DNA of 64,000 nucleotides from Anoxybacillus amylolyticus (GCF_001634285.1 NZ_CP015438.1:2554001-2618000); one strand, 5' to 3'; counted from the stretch's first letter, positions 30,848 to 41,041 are shown. Notes: generated from the sequence alone by a model not told the origin. Translations and numbers: made by a program.

Positions 30848-31957
30848 CTAATGAGTGTACGCTCCGATATTTCCTTGGTCTACTTGTTCGTGCAATGCGG
30901 CATTTAAACCGCCCGCAAGTAAATTCGCCATATCTTCGATAAACATATCGACTTCTTTTGGCGTCACCATTAAATTATGACCAAGTGGCGCCAATACTTC
31001 GTGAATCAGCGCCCGTTTTTCTTCGTCGGCAAGCGTTCCGATCATCCCTAAAAATGCTGAGCGCTCTTCTTTTGTTGGCATGTCTTCTTCCGTTAATTTT
31101 TTTCTTCTTCCAAACGACCAACCAGATGGCGCTAATGAACTCGACGGGCGCTTCTCTTCTTTTATTTCTCTCCCGAAATGTTTCAACAAAAAATCAATCG
31201 TATCGCTCGTAATCGACACCGCGTCTACCACCGTCGGAACCCCGATGGCAATGACGGGAATTCCTAACGTTTCTTTGCTCAATTCTTTTCGTTTATTTCC
31301 CACTCCTGAGCCTGGGTGGATGCCGGTATCCGAAATTTGAATCGTTGCATTGACCCGTTCCAACGACCGCGCCGCTAGCGCATCTATGACGACTACAAAG
31401 TCCGGGTTCGTTTTTTCGACGACGCCACGAATAATGTCGCTCGTTTCAATACCAGTCGTTCCCATGACACCTGGGGCAATAGCACTTACCGGCCGAAACC
31501 CTTCTTCAACGCTTTCCGGTTGCAGCTGAAACAAATGCCTTGTAATCAACAAATTCTCGACCGTTAATGGTCCGAGGGCGTCCGGAGTGACATGATCGTT
31601 CCCAAGTCCGACAACAAGGCAACTTGCTTTCTGACCAATACGTAATTTCTGCAAAAAAGAATGAAACTCTTTCGCAAAAATTTGCTCCACTTTTTTTTGC
31701 AGTTCTGTATCTTGCTCCCGAATCCCTTGTGCTTCAATCGTAATATACGTCCCTGGTTTTTTGCCGATCGATTTTGCCCCTTCTTCCGTTACTTCGACGT
31801 AGGACAATTTCACCCCGTCGATTTCTCGGTCGCAAATAACGACTCCTTCCATCGAAGATGGTGTTTCGCGCTTTTGTTGTAGCCGCTCTTCGATAGCAAT
31901 TTCGTGCGCTTCAATCGCCAAGTCCGTTCGCACCGCGTATTTGCTGAGATCTAGCAT
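30848..31957 (-). CDS. gpr: Germination protease GPR
   Basis: 369-residue aspartic-type protease that degrades small acid-soluble spore proteins at germination. The zymogen processing site lies in the N-terminal TDLAIEAHE stretch (cleavage after Asp at about residue 12 in the family). Conserved blocks: [23 protein letters not shown] and [12 protein letters not shown]. First gene of gpr-spoIIP-yqxA. Divergent from rpsT. Strong evidence for a spore-former. Confidence 0.97.
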   Translation of the reverse strand: MLDLSKYAVRTDLAIEAHEIAIEERLQQKRETPSSMEGVVICDREIDGVKLSYVEVTEEGAKSIGKKPGTYITIEAQGIREQDTELQKKVEQIFAKEFHSFLQKLRIGQKASCLVVGLGNDHVTPDALGPLTVENLLITRHLFQLQPESVEEGFRPVSAIAPGVMGTTGIETSDIIRGVVEKTNPDFVVVIDALAARSLERVNATIQISDTGIHPGSGVGNKRKELSKETLGIPVIAIGVPTVVDAVSITSDTIDFLLKHFGREIKEEKRPSSSLAPSGWSFGRRKKLTEEDMPTKEERSAFLGMIGTLADEEKRALIHEVLAPLGHNLMVTPKEVDMFIEDMANLLAGGLNAALHEQVDQGNIGAYTH

Positions 31958-32068
31958 AACTTCGTCCTCCTTTTGTTGATACTATGCTTATTGTCGCCGG
32001 CTTGGCGTGTTTTCATACAATGTTCGTTCTCTGCGTACACTTTTACGGCTTACAAATTGCAAATAGTC

Positions 32069-32097
32069 TTGCATAATTGCGGCCTGTTTGATAGAAT
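32069..32097 (+). promoter_or_regulatory. Sigma-A promoter of rpsT
   Basis: TTGCAT (32069-32074), 17 bases, TAGAAT (32092-32097), about 75 bases before the rpsT start. Confidence 0.7.
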
Positions 32098-32171
32098 ATC
32101 ACTTGTTCTTGAATATGGCGAAATGCGACAAAAGAATAACGTAGATAGGTCATTAACGGAGGTGAAATACA

Positions 32172-32438
32172 TTGGCAAACATTAAATCTGCAATCAAACG
32201 GGCAAAAACAAACGAAAAGCGCCGTGCTCATAACGCTGCGATGAAATCTGCAATGCGCACAGCAATCAAAAAATTCGAAGCGCTTGTAGAAGCAAAAGAC
32301 GTAGAAAAGGCACAAGAAGCGTTCGTTCTTGCTTCGAAAAAATTAGATAAAGCGGCAAGCAAAGGCTTAATCCACAAAAACGTAGCAAGCCGCCAAAAAT
32401 CTCGCTTAGCGAAAAAATTAAACAGCATCACAGCGTAA
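32172..32438 (+). CDS. rpsT: 30S ribosomal protein S20
   Basis: 88 residues, basic and helical, with the S20 pattern [20 protein letters not shown] and a C-terminal [16 protein letters not shown]. It binds the bottom of 16S rRNA early in 30S assembly. The start is TTG at 32172 behind GGAGGTGAAATACA; weak start codons on rpsT are known and fit with translational autocontrol of S20. Monocistronic, ending at a strong terminator. Confidence 0.97.
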   Translation: MANIKSAIKRAKTNEKRRAHNAAMKSAMRTAIKKFEALVEAKDVEKAQEAFVLASKKLDKAASKGLIHKNVASRQKSRLAKKLNSITA

Positions 32439-32468
32439 AAACGACCTCTCTTAGGTCGTTTTTTTTCA
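32436..32468 (+). terminator. Terminator of rpsT
   Basis: AAAACGACCT and AGGTCGTTTT arms with a short loop followed by a T run (eight T). Confidence 0.9.
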
Positions 32469-32542
32469 TAAGAAAAGCGAAAAGTCAAAGACATATCACA
32501 CCGATGCACCTAGAGTTAGACGGCACTTTAGCTGATATAAAG

Positions 32543-32570
32543 CAAAAAGCCGGGCTATGCCGGCTTTTTG
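32543..32570 (-). terminator. Terminator of holA
   Basis: AAAAAGCCGG and CCGGCTTTTT arms around GCTATG; it also works on the plus strand. Overlaps the holA stop region. Confidence 0.85.
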
Positions 32571-33580
32571 CTCCATTTTACAAGTAACAACTCGATAATT
32601 AGCTGTTTGTCCATCGCGCTACTTTTCATTTGATAGTCTGCTTCCGCCAAATCGTGAACGATGCTTAACAGTTCTTGTTCGGAAAATAAGGCGATTTGTC
32701 CGAGCGCTAATTTTACTCGGAACGGATGCACTTTCAAAATAGAAGCGATTTGCTGCTGCCCATACCCTTTCGTCGCCAATGCTTTTACTTGATACAAGAG
32801 GCGGAATTGGGAAGCAAGAAGCGAGACAATTTTAATTGGTTCTTCTTGATTTTCTAATAAATCATAAAACACTTGCAACGCCTCTTCAATTTTACGATTG
32901 ACCACTTTTTCCACAAGCACAAACGCATTTTGCTCCAACGTGCGCGATACAAGTATTTCCACTGTTTCCTCGGTAATCGTTCCCGCTTGCCCGACGTATA
33001 GCGATAACTTCTCTAATTCATTCGAAAGTATCGTTAAATTCGTCCCTGCCAATGCCAACACTCTTTCTTTTGCCCTGTCAGTTATGGTAGCGCCATGTTC
33101 CTGAGCACACTCCTCGACCCAGCGGTACAATTCCTTCTCATTCAGCGGCAACGCGACGAATACTTCCGCTTCCTTCATTAAGCGCTTCGTTATTTTTTTT
33201 CTCTCGTCTAATTTTTCATATGCTCCCGTAAAAACAACAATCGAAAAAGGGGAAGGAGAAGCTATGTATTCCTCAAGCTTTTTTAGGTCGTGCTCCACCT
33301 TCTCTTTTCCTTTTTCCGCCGTTAAAAAAATAGGGTTTTTCACGACAACTACTTTTTTCTCCCCAAAAAACGGCAACGTTTCCGCCTCTTCCACCGCTAC
33401 TTCCACCGGCGTTTCCTCGCAATCATACACTGCTAAATGAAAATCGCGTTCCTCTTCCGTTAATGCTGTGTTGACAAGCCGTTTGACCGCTTCGTTTACT
33501 AAAAATGTTTCCGTTCCATATACTAAATAAAGCGGCACAAGTGCTTGCCCATTGATTTTCTTAAAAAAATCTAACCCCAT
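32555..33580 (-). CDS. holA: DNA polymerase III delta subunit
   Basis: Clamp-loader wrench that opens the DnaN ring. 341 residues with a degenerate AAA+ fold: PLYLVYGTETFLVNEAVKRL replaces the Walker A loop, so no ATP is bound, and the C-terminal collar domain follows. It corresponds to YqeN of B. subtilis. ATG at 33580 (MGLDFFKKING); the 20-codon extension to 33640 is not conserved. Between comEC/yqzM and rpsT, the usual place. Confidence 0.95.
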   Translation of the reverse strand: MGLDFFKKINGQALVPLYLVYGTETFLVNEAVKRLVNTALTEEERDFHLAVYDCEETPVEVAVEEAETLPFFGEKKVVVVKNPIFLTAEKGKEKVEHDLKKLEEYIASPSPFSIVVFTGAYEKLDERKKITKRLMKEAEVFVALPLNEKELYRWVEECAQEHGATITDRAKERVLALAGTNLTILSNELEKLSLYVGQAGTITEETVEILVSRTLEQNAFVLVEKVVNRKIEEALQVFYDLLENQEEPIKIVSLLASQFRLLYQVKALATKGYGQQQIASILKVHPFRVKLALGQIALFSEQELLSIVHDLAEADYQMKSSAMDKQLIIELLLVKWSKKPA

Positions 33581-33856
33581 GTTTCTTCTTCCCCATTTCT
33601 TTTTTCGTTCGCTCATTAAGATACACTGTTTTTTGGACATTTACAAGGGAGCCGGCAAACGGGGAAAGCCGACTCCCATTTTATATAAACGTTGATAAAG
33701 AAAAGTTCTTTATCAACGGGTATTACTATCTTATCCCGCACGCCTTAAACTATTTGTGTCAACTGTTGTTAAGATAGGAAACACATAATTGGCATATAGA
33801 TTTTTTTTCCGTTTTGGCGTATACTAAAAATGATTGCACGAGGAGGGGTAAGGATC

Positions 33857-33991
33857 ATGAACGAATTTGAGAAAAATGTACAGTGCACACGCAATGATGC
33901 GGTCGATTCTGGTGTCGGCTTCATGGTTTCCTTCGGCTTTTTCGCCACGATGTTCATTATTGCGACATTAGTGAAATATTTTGGTTCATGA
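33857..33991 (+). CDS. yqzM: Small membrane protein YqzM
   Basis: 44 residues: MNEFEKNVQ then a hydrophobic span (about 20-42, GFMVSFGFFATMFIIATLVK). It matches YqzM of B. subtilis in sequence, length, orientation and location between comEC and holA. Function unknown. RBS AGGAGGGGTAAGG is excellent. One Cys at residue 10 is not in the B. subtilis protein as I recall it. Confidence 0.93.
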   Translation: MNEFEKNVQCTRNDAVDSGVGFMVSFGFFATMFIIATLVKYFGS

Positions 33992-33992
33992 T

Positions 33993-34030
33993 GAAAAGAG
34001 ATTGCTTTCGGCAGTCTCTTTTCTTTTTCC
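33993..34030 (+). terminator. Terminator of yqzM
   Basis: AAAAGAGATTGC and GGCAGTCTCTTTT arms with TTTC loop, then CTTTTT. Confidence 0.85.
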
Positions 34031-34049
34031 TTCCCCGTCGTGCTATATT

Positions 34050-36338
34050 TTATGGCACCATCCCCATAAAGGTTCCTGTTTTTTTCGTATACCGATAGTA
34101 AATCGCTCCGTGTTCATCGGTGCGTAAAACGGGAATATGGTGCGCTTTCAACCGCTCGAGCACGATCTGATGGGGATGGTGGTAGCGGTTATTTTTCCCG
34201 ACGGAAATGACGGCCAGTTTCGGGGTAACTGTTTGTAAAAACAATTCAGAGGTCGACGTTTCGCTACCGTGGTGGCCAACTTTTAATACATCCGCGTGCA
34301 AATGAGGAAACGATGAAAGCACCTGTTGCTCTCCTTCTTTTTCTAAATCTCCGGTAAATAGCCATGATAATGGACCGAGTTTAGCGTATAACACAAGCGA
34401 GCGGTTATTATCGGAAGAGGTGGAAACGGTCGGCGCTGGATGAAGAACGAAAAACGAAGCGTTTCCCACTTTCCACGTATCCCCTTTTTGTAATTCTGTT
34501 ATCGCAATGTGTTGTTTTTTTGCCATCGCAATCACAGGAGCTAACGTTTCGTTTATTGCTCCTTTACCGATCGCTAATTCGCGGACATGGATTTGTTGGA
34601 TGACTTCCGTAGCAGCTCCCATATGGTCCATATCCCCATGGGTGAGTATTAAACGGGTCAGTTCACGCACTCCTTTCGCCCGCAAAAAAGGGACAACGAC
34701 TTGTTTTCCGACGTCCCATTCACTTGTTCGTATTTGCCACCGCTGTTTCGGAAGCGAAACCGCTCCACCTGTGTCGATTAAATAGACGCCTTGGCGATAT
34801 GGCAATTCAATATAAATGCAATCCCCTTGACCGACATCAAGAAACACCACTTCCCCATACTTGTCCATATATGGCCAACTCGCCTGCCACACCGCAACAA
34901 GCGCTACATATAGAAACGCTTGGAACTTTCCTTGTTCCATCCGGCGAAACGCCCATACAATTGCCACCCCATAACAACATAAGAAAACAGATGACGGACG
35001 ACCGAGCACGAACGAAAAAGGATCTTTTTCTGCCAAAAAAATGACCAATTCGTTCGTTGCTACGATGATTCCGTTTAATAAGCGAATAAAAAAAGCGCCG
35101 ACCGTTAATGAAAGTGAGCTAATTCCTACCGAAAGAAGCGAAAGAGGCAAAATAAGAAATGAATAAAGTGGAACAAACAAAAGATTAAGTGGAATGCTGA
35201 AAAGCGAAACAGCAAAAAAGTGATATAGCACAAACGGCAACGCACTAACTTGTGCGATAAATGTCGTCAACGATAGACGAACAAACACCGAATGATGTTG
35301 TGCAATCGTCGTGATCGATAAAATGAGCGCAAACGATACGATAAACGACAGCTGAAATCCTGCTTGAAAAAGAGCGTACGGTTGAAGCGCAAGCATTAGT
35401 ATACATGTTACGCTAAGGATATCTAATGGCACCATTGAGGACTTTTGATATCGAAGGATTAAAAAAAGCATCGCCATGAGCACTGCACGAACAACGGAAG
35501 GAGAAGCACCTGTCAAGACCATATATACAGGAAGACAAAGGAGAAGAACAATTGTTGCCGTTTCTCGCGTCACGAAACGAATGAGTGCGTAAAAACAAGC
35601 GCTGACTAACAATGTTACATGCGAACCAGAAATCGCTAATAAATGGATTAGCCCAAGTTTTTGATAGCCCACTTGAAGATCTTCTTCCAGCTCTGTTCGT
35701 TCACCGTAAATAAGGGCTTGCACAATGCCAGCAGACGCAGGAGGAAATAAGTCAACGATGGCGCGAAGCCCTTGCTGGCGTACTGTAAGCAACTTTTCAT
35801 ACATGGTGAGGGGAGTATGTTGGCACTGCTGAAGCGAAAGCGATTGTGGACGAACGAGCCAATGAATGTGCTGAAAGTGCAAATAGTCGCGGTAGTTAAA
35901 GGCGGCAAAATTGCGAGGAGGCTCTGGTTTTTCTAGGTTCCCGCGGAACGTACAAACCATCCCGATCGCTAACTGAGAAAGTTCATGCTGCTGTTGTTCG
36001 CTTTTAAGACGGTATAGCAGCTGAACGGCTTCATCCTCTTTTGTCCGAACGACCGCTTTTAATCGATCGCCATCTATCATAACAGGCGATATGAAGCGAA
36101 CAGTAAACTCTGTTTTGTCTTGTGGAAGAATGGTCGTATTATGGCGCTCGATCGAATTCGTATAGAGGAAAAAAAGAACGATGGCACACAGCGACGGAAG
36201 AAAAAGAAGGTGTTTGCGAAGAAGAAGGAAGAAGAAATAGCCACTGATGGCGATGGCATGAAGCGAATGAAAGCGTTGCACCCCAGATGCTACACCTAAA
36301 ATCGCCGCGATAGCGATATATACGATATTTCCTTTCAT
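34050..36338 (-). CDS. comEC: Competence channel protein ComEC
   Basis: 762 residues. An N-terminal DUF4131 region (about 1-180) is followed by a central Competence membrane domain of about seven helices (about 215-465, with YGERTELEEDLQ and LLAISGSHVTLLV) and a C-terminal metallo-beta-lactamase-like domain (about 490-750, DVGQGDCIYIE, LTHGDMDHMGA, VGHHGSETSTS). It forms the pore by which single-stranded DNA crosses the membrane, and the MBL domain may degrade the other strand. The full reading frame is intact, so the DNA-uptake apparatus may work. Confidence 0.96.
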   Translation of the reverse strand: MKGNIVYIAIAAILGVASGVQRFHSLHAIAISGYFFFLLLRKHLLFLPSLCAIVLFFLYTNSIERHNTTILPQDKTEFTVRFISPVMIDGDRLKAVVRTKEDEAVQLLYRLKSEQQQHELSQLAIGMVCTFRGNLEKPEPPRNFAAFNYRDYLHFQHIHWLVRPQSLSLQQCQHTPLTMYEKLLTVRQQGLRAIVDLFPPASAGIVQALIYGERTELEEDLQVGYQKLGLIHLLAISGSHVTLLVSACFYALIRFVTRETATIVLLLCLPVYMVLTGASPSVVRAVLMAMLFLILRYQKSSMVPLDILSVTCILMLALQPYALFQAGFQLSFIVSFALILSITTIAQHHSVFVRLSLTTFIAQVSALPFVLYHFFAVSLFSIPLNLLFVPLYSFLILPLSLLSVGISSLSLTVGAFFIRLLNGIIVATNELVIFLAEKDPFSFVLGRPSSVFLCCYGVAIVWAFRRMEQGKFQAFLYVALVAVWQASWPYMDKYGEVVFLDVGQGDCIYIELPYRQGVYLIDTGGAVSLPKQRWQIRTSEWDVGKQVVVPFLRAKGVRELTRLILTHGDMDHMGAATEVIQQIHVRELAIGKGAINETLAPVIAMAKKQHIAITELQKGDTWKVGNASFFVLHPAPTVSTSSDNNRSLVLYAKLGPLSWLFTGDLEKEGEQQVLSSFPHLHADVLKVGHHGSETSTSELFLQTVTPKLAVISVGKNNRYHHPHQIVLERLKAHHIPVLRTDEHGAIYYRYTKKTGTFMGMVP

Positions 36339-36385
36339 TTTTCATCCCCTTTTTATCGGGCATGCCACTAACGCATGCCCATATG

Positions 36386-36847
36386 TTAATCGATATGCCG
36401 AAGAAGTGAAAGGACGTTTTTGTCAAACGGAACGTGTCGAACGAGTACGTTTGCTTGCTGAAACAGCTCTAGCGCATACGGATGGTTTTTGTAATCTTTG
36501 GCATAATAAACGGCGGAAATGCCGCTTTGAATAATTGCTTTACAGCAATGCAAACACGGAAAATGCGTGACGTAAATTTCCGATCCTTCCGTTGGCACTC
36601 CGAATTTGGCACATTGCAAAATAGCGTTCATCTCAGCGTGAATCGTGCGGACGCAATGATTGTCAATGATATAGCACCCTTCATCCATACAATGAGCTCC
36701 ACCTGCAATCGAGCCGTTATAGCCACCGGCAATAATTCGTTTATCGCGGACGATCGTCGCCCCGACGGCAAGGCGTGTACACGTGCTACGCAGCGCGAGC
36801 AAATGACTTTGTGCCATAAAGTATTGATGCCATGTAATTCGTTCCAT
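36386..36847 (-). CDS. comEB: ComEB, dCMP deaminase family protein
   Basis: 153 residues with zinc-binding deaminase motifs: HAEMNAILQ (about 71-79, catalytic Glu) and PCLHCCKAI (about 99-107). It resembles dCMP deaminases converting dCMP to dUMP; although it lies in the comE operon, B. subtilis comEB is dispensable for transformation. ATG at 36847 (MERITWHQYF); the longer frame to 36907 overlaps the comEA end and is unlikely. Confidence 0.93.
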   Translation of the reverse strand: MERITWHQYFMAQSHLLALRSTCTRLAVGATIVRDKRIIAGGYNGSIAGGAHCMDEGCYIIDNHCVRTIHAEMNAILQCAKFGVPTEGSEIYVTHFPCLHCCKAIIQSGISAVYYAKDYKNHPYALELFQQANVLVRHVPFDKNVLSLLRHID

Positions 36848-36912
36848 TGCCCTCTCCCCTGTCCAGTTGTTTACCATTAGTGTACTCGGTAAGAAAAAAG
36901 GCGTCAATTTTC

Positions 36913-37506
36913 TTAGCGTATGAGAATTTGTTCTTTCATTTTTTCGAGCGATTTTTCGCCAATTCCCGATACATTCAACAAATCTTCTACTTTCCGAAAC
37001 GGACCATGCTCTTGACGGTAAGCAATAATGGCAGCCGCTTTTGTCGGACCGATTCCTTGAATTTTTTGGATTTCTTCAACCGTTGCGCGATTAATGTCAA
37101 TCTGTTCTTTTCCATCCGAAGTGCTGGCTGATGTTGGTGCGTTTTCTCCTTTTACTGGTACATAAATCATCATTTCATCATGCACTTTAGCCGCTAAATT
37201 TACTTTTGTTTGATCTGCTTCTTTCGTGAACCCTGAAGCGAGCGCAATCGCATCACGAACGCGGGCATTTTCCGCTAATTCATACACCCCTGGACGAACA
37301 ACCGCCCCTTTCACATCAACGACGACAAAAGACAGTGCTTGCTTCTCTTCTTTCGTTTCTTTCTGTTCCGTTGCTTGGGTTAGCTGTATCGGGAGGGAAG
37401 GAGCCTCTTCCTGTTCGCGATTACTATAAAGAAAAAGGACGATTCCGAGGGCAAGAAGCGCCCATACGTACCATTTTTGCTGAAATTTTTTTATCCACTG
37501 GTTCAT
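36913..37506 (-). CDS. comEA: Competence DNA receptor ComEA
   Basis: 197 residues: cytosolic start, one membrane helix (about 12-28), a charged Glu/Gln linker, a SLBB-type domain (about 60-115, VDVKGAVVRPGVYELAEN) and a C-terminal pair of helix-hairpin-helix motifs (about 138-197, IQGIGPTKAAAI and VSGIGEKSLEKMK) that bind double-stranded DNA outside the membrane. First gene of comEA-comEB-comEC, divergent from comER, exactly as in B. subtilis. Confidence 0.96.
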   Translation of the reverse strand: MNQWIKKFQQKWYVWALLALGIVLFLYSNREQEEAPSLPIQLTQATEQKETKEEKQALSFVVVDVKGAVVRPGVYELAENARVRDAIALASGFTKEADQTKVNLAAKVHDEMMIYVPVKGENAPTSASTSDGKEQIDINRATVEEIQKIQGIGPTKAAAIIAYRQEHGPFRKVEDLLNVSGIGEKSLEKMKEQILIR

Positions 37507-37623
37507 CTTCCATCACCCTTTCAAAAATGTGGCATAAAAAAACACATCTTTTCATACATATCGTGAAGAGAGGAATGGAAAATAGAACGTATTATACATC
37601 ACCTAAAGAAAGGGGGACGAGCC

Positions 37624-38442
37624 GTGAAAATCGGTGTGATAGGCACAGGAAACATGGGGAGAATGCTCATTGAAGCATGGATAGAAGCACGTGCGGTAGC
37701 AGAACAAGATATCGTCATCACGAATCGCACAATGAAAAAAGCGCTAGACATTCAACACACTTACCCACAAATCGAAGTAGTAGCCAATCCGGAAGAAGTC
37801 ATTCAACGGACAAACATCGTCTTTTTGTGCATCAAACCATTGGACATTCACCCCCTTTTAATACAACTAGCACCTTACTGGACAGCGGAGCATTGCCTCG
37901 TTTCGATCACAAGCCCAATTGCCGTCGAGCAGATCGAATCTGTTGTCCCTTGTCACGTCGCTCGCGTCATTCCAAGCATTACGAATCGGGCGCTTTCTGG
38001 AAGTTCGTTAATTACTTTTGGCCATCGATGCGCCGCGTATTACCGCAGTTATATCGAGCGCTTGTTTCAAACGATTTCTACCCCTGTCTTTATCGATCAA
38101 GACATCACGCGAATCGCCTCCGATATCGCTAGCTGCGGACCGGCCTTTTTTAGCTATTTGCTGCAGCGGTTTATCGATGCTGCCGTACAAAAAACAAACA
38201 TTTCAAAAGAAATGGCGACCGAACTGGCGAGCGACATGATTATCGGCGTCGGAGAATTGTTGAAAAAAAAGATGTATACCCTTCCAACATTGCAAGAAAA
38301 AGTGTGCGTCAAAGGTGGAATTACTGGGGAAGGCATTGCCGTGTTAGAAGCAGAAGTAGGCGAGATGTTTGCACACGTTTTTGAAAAAACGAATGCAAAA
38401 TTTGTCGAGGAAGTAAAAAAAGTTCATAACCAATTTCATTAA
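37624..38442 (+). CDS. comER: ComER, pyrroline-5-carboxylate reductase-like protein
   Basis: 272 residues. The N-terminal Rossmann fold shows GTGNMGRMLIEA (about 6-17), and a C-terminal dimerisation domain holds VKGGITGEGIAVLE, as in ProC. The B. subtilis comER is transcribed divergently from the comE operon and is not needed for competence; in some bacilli it affects sporulation or biofilm formation. Reductase activity is not proven. GTG start behind AAAGGGGGACGAGCC. Confidence 0.92.
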   Translation: MKIGVIGTGNMGRMLIEAWIEARAVAEQDIVITNRTMKKALDIQHTYPQIEVVANPEEVIQRTNIVFLCIKPLDIHPLLIQLAPYWTAEHCLVSITSPIAVEQIESVVPCHVARVIPSITNRALSGSSLITFGHRCAAYYRSYIERLFQTISTPVFIDQDITRIASDIASCGPAFFSYLLQRFIDAAVQKTNISKEMATELASDMIIGVGELLKKKMYTLPTLQEKVCVKGGITGEGIAVLEAEVGEMFAHVFEKTNAKFVEEVKKVHNQFH

Positions 38443-38469
38443 TTCGACAAAAGCGACCGAATTCCTGCA

Positions 38470-38508
38470 AAAAAATAAGCTGCCACCTTGAACAGCTTAT
38501 TTTTTTGC
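38470..38508 (+). terminator. Bidirectional terminator between comER and yqeM
   Basis: AAAATAAGCTG and CAGCTTATTTT arms with a short extra stem inside, flanked by A and T runs. It serves comER on the plus strand and probably yqeM on the minus strand. Confidence 0.8.
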
Positions 38509-39234
38509 CACGAAAAAAATCCGTTCCGATGTGTCGCACGGAGCGGAATCCGTAAAGTCAGCACATACCTCGAGTACAGTAAACCCTGCATCCGCTAGCC
38601 ATTGTTCATATTGTTGTTGCGTAAATGTGCGCTGGACGTGCGATTCATCGTACCGCTCGTAAAGCCCTCGGTTCGTTTGCACAAAAAACGTTAGTTCATG
38701 AGCGACCGTATGTGGCGTATCTAGCGGCTCACATTGCCAAATATAGCTAATAGATTCATCGCTATCGGCGAAAGTTTCCCCTTGAAACAACTCCATTTTA
38801 TAGATGGAATGAACATCAAACAAAAATAGACCGCCCTCTTGAAGCGTTGTGTATACTCGACGGAACGTTTGCATCACATCTGTTTCTGTTAATAAATAGT
38901 TAAGTGAATCACAAAAAATGACGACGATATCGACTGGCGGAACGTCTAGTTCCGTCATATTTTGTTGGAACAGCCCAACACTCACACGTTCCCGCTCCGC
39001 TTTTTCTTGTGCAACGGCGAGCATATTTTCTGACAAATCGACTCCTGTCACAAAAAATCCGTCTTTCGCTAAGCGAACTGCTAACTCCCCCGTCCCACAG
39101 CCAACATCGACCACCCGCTTCGCATCCGCACCACCGTATTGACGTACCTTTCGCTCGACAAACGCTTTCCATTCGTCATACGGCGCTTCACTCATTAACG
39201 CATCATACCAATAAGCAAATGATTCATACGTCAT
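38497..39234 (-). CDS. yqeM: SAM-dependent methyltransferase YqeM
   Basis: 245 residues. Class I methyltransferase fold: motif I VVDVGCGTGELAVRLA (about 40-55), the acidic loop VDLSENMLAVAQ and post-motif VVIFCDSLNYL. Its substrate is unknown, but it is always next to rsfS and yqeK in bacilli, suggesting a ribosome or tRNA link (inference). It overlaps the rsfS stop by 4 bases. Confidence 0.92.
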   Translation of the reverse strand: MTYESFAYWYDALMSEAPYDEWKAFVERKVRQYGGADAKRVVDVGCGTGELAVRLAKDGFFVTGVDLSENMLAVAQEKAERERVSVGLFQQNMTELDVPPVDIVVIFCDSLNYLLTETDVMQTFRRVYTTLQEGGLFLFDVHSIYKMELFQGETFADSDESISYIWQCEPLDTPHTVAHELTFFVQTNRGLYERYDESHVQRTFTQQQYEQWLADAGFTVLEVCADFTDSAPCDTSERIFFVAKK

Positions 39235-39587
39235 TGCACAAAATCACTCGCCACGTCTTCTATCGGCGCATCGCCCCAAAGACGTTCTAAGTTGTAATAT
39301 GCGCGGTCGTCTTTATGAAACACATGAACGACAACATCCCCTAAATCGACGAGCACCCATTTTGCTTCGTCGAATCCTTCTAATCGTTTGACCGGAATTT
39401 GTTGTTCTTCCGCTTTTTCTTTAATTTCCCGCGCAATAGCCTGCACTTGTTTTTCCGAATTGCCGTGGCAAATCATAAAATAGTCAGCGACAAGTGAAAT
39501 ACCTTTCATATTTAGCGCGACAATATTTTCTGCTTTTTTCTCATCCGCCGCCCGAACGGCGACGCGTAAAATATCACGTTCATTCAC
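39231..39587 (-). CDS. rsfS: Ribosomal silencing factor RsfS
   Basis: 118 residues. Binds ribosomal protein L14 on the 50S subunit and blocks joining with 30S when nutrients are short. Motifs: DYFMICHGNSEKQVQAIA and KRLEGFDEAKWVLVDLGDVVVHVF, diagnostic of the RsfS/YqeL/Iojap family. It overlaps yqeK by 8 bases and yqeM by 4, so it is part of a tightly coupled operon. Confidence 0.96.
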   Translation of the reverse strand: MNERDILRVAVRAADEKKAENIVALNMKGISLVADYFMICHGNSEKQVQAIAREIKEKAEEQQIPVKRLEGFDEAKWVLVDLGDVVVHVFHKDDRAYYNLERLWGDAPIEDVASDFVQ

Positions 39588-40161
39588 TTACGGACTCCCC
39601 CTTTTTCTTCATCATGAGTGCATTATACGTATCAATGGTCATTGGATAAATCGGTTGATTTTTTTTCAATAAAAATTGAATGGTATTTTTTAGCGCTTCG
39701 ATGAGTGCTTCGTCTAAGTCGTGTTTCGCTAATTCTCGCACTTCTTCTACTCCTTTAAAGATACGCCCTGGTTCGATATAGTCGGCGATATATATTATTT
39801 TCTCCAATAATGTCATGTCGCTACGGCCAGATGTATGGTAACGAATTGCATTTAAAATGTCTTCGTCGTCAATGCCTACTTCGGTTTGCACTAAATAAGC
39901 ACCGACTGGAGCATGCCAAAGTTCCGTATTATGCGAAAGCAAATCGTTCGGCATATTTTGCTCTAAAATAATTTGTTTCATTTCCTCTTTTGGACGAAAT
40001 TTTGCGTAGTCATGAAAAATCGCTGCTAACTCTGCCTTTTTTTCATCCGCCCCGTACTGTTTGGCTAGAGCGATAGCAGTTTCCATCACCCCAAGCGTAT
40101 GTTGGTAACGGTGGTCGGTGAGCTGCTTTTTTACGATTTCTAATGCTTCATGACGTTCCAT
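39580..40161 (-). CDS. yqeK: HD-domain diadenosine tetraphosphate hydrolase YqeK
   Basis: 193 residues. HD phosphohydrolase with His in [12 protein letters not shown], the HD pair in [10 protein letters not shown] (about 59) and later [10 protein letters not shown] and AIRYHTSG. Family members of bacilli hydrolyse Ap4A symmetrically to ADP. ATG at 40161 ([10 protein letters not shown]) behind AGAGGAAGAG; it overlaps nadD by 14 bases and matches the B. subtilis gene. Confidence 0.94.
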   Translation of the reverse strand: MERHEALEIVKKQLTDHRYQHTLGVMETAIALAKQYGADEKKAELAAIFHDYAKFRPKEEMKQIILEQNMPNDLLSHNTELWHAPVGAYLVQTEVGIDDEDILNAIRYHTSGRSDMTLLEKIIYIADYIEPGRIFKGVEEVRELAKHDLDEALIEALKNTIQFLLKKNQPIYPMTIDTYNALMMKKKGESVSE

Positions 40162-40720
40162 ACAATCTCTTCCTCTCAATGTACTGCCGGACGCGTTCCG
40201 GAACTAAATAACGAATACTTTTCCCTTGTTTTACCCGTTCGCGAATGAGCGATGACGATACAGCAAACTCAGGAATCTCTACTTCGATAATCGGATACGG
40301 CGTGCGTAGAGAAAAGCCTGGACGCTTCACCCCGACAAACGTGACGAGCTGAACAAGTTCGTCAATACAATACCAATGCGGTAAATATTCTACCATGTCC
40401 GCACCGATAATGAAATAAAATTGATCGTTTGGATACATCTCCTTCAATTGCTGCATCGTATCGTACGTATACGATGGTCCTTCGCGTGTAAGTTCAATCG
40501 TTTCCATTTTAAACTGCGAATGATCGGCGATGGCTAGTTGCAGCATACGCAACCGATCGCTGCTCTTTGTCACTTGTTCGTGCTGCTTATGCGGCGGGAT
40601 GTGGTTCGGCATAAACCAAATTTCCGATAGCATTAATGCGTGCAACACTTCATTCGCCATTAATAAATGGCCGTTATGCGGCGGATCAAACGTCCCGCCA
40701 AAAATCCCAATTTTTCTCAT
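40148..40720 (-). CDS. nadD: Nicotinate-nucleotide adenylyltransferase
   Basis: Makes deamido-NAD from nicotinate mononucleotide and ATP, an essential step in NAD synthesis. 190 residues with the nucleotidyltransferase signature [15 protein letters not shown] (about 8-22, HxGH) and the C-terminal [12 protein letters not shown] (ISSTxxR-like). Follows yqeI and overlaps yqeK. Confidence 0.97.
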   Translation of the reverse strand: MRKIGIFGGTFDPPHNGHLLMANEVLHALMLSEIWFMPNHIPPHKQHEQVTKSSDRLRMLQLAIADHSQFKMETIELTREGPSYTYDTMQQLKEMYPNDQFYFIIGADMVEYLPHWYCIDELVQLVTFVGVKRPGFSLRTPYPIIEVEIPEFAVSSSLIRERVKQGKSIRYLVPERVRQYIERKRLYGTS

Positions 40721-40747
40721 TTCCCCTTCTCCTTATGAGCGGGAGTG

Positions 40748-41041
40748 CTAACGCGGCAATACAATTTGTTTATTTTCTTTGGACTCTTTATACAACACAA
40801 TCGTGTTGCCGATCGTTTGAACAAGCTCCGCGCCTGCGCCACTTGCCAGCTGTTCGGCAACTACTTCGCGCGCTTCTTCGCAGTTTTGCAGTACACTTAC
40901 TTTAATTAGTTCACGTGCTTCTAACGCATCTGCAATTTGTTTCACCATATTGGCATTGACCCCGCCTTTTCCGACTTGGAAAATCGGCTTGACATGATGA
41001 GCCATTGCCCGTAAAAACCGTTTTTGTTTTCCTGTTAACAT
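40748..41041 (-). CDS. yqeI: RNA-binding YhbY/CRS1-YhbY domain protein YqeI
   Basis: 97 residues: [19 protein letters not shown], then [16 protein letters not shown] with the conserved GKxG loop of the CRM (YhbY) fold. Binds pre-50S rRNA in E. coli relatives. ATG at 41041, seven bases inside the aroE 3' end; the 23-codon extension is rejected on length (B. subtilis YqeI is 96). Confidence 0.95.
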   Translation of the reverse strand: MLTGKQKRFLRAMAHHVKPIFQVGKGGVNANMVKQIADALEARELIKVSVLQNCEEAREVVAEQLASGAGAELVQTIGNTIVLYKESKENKQIVLPR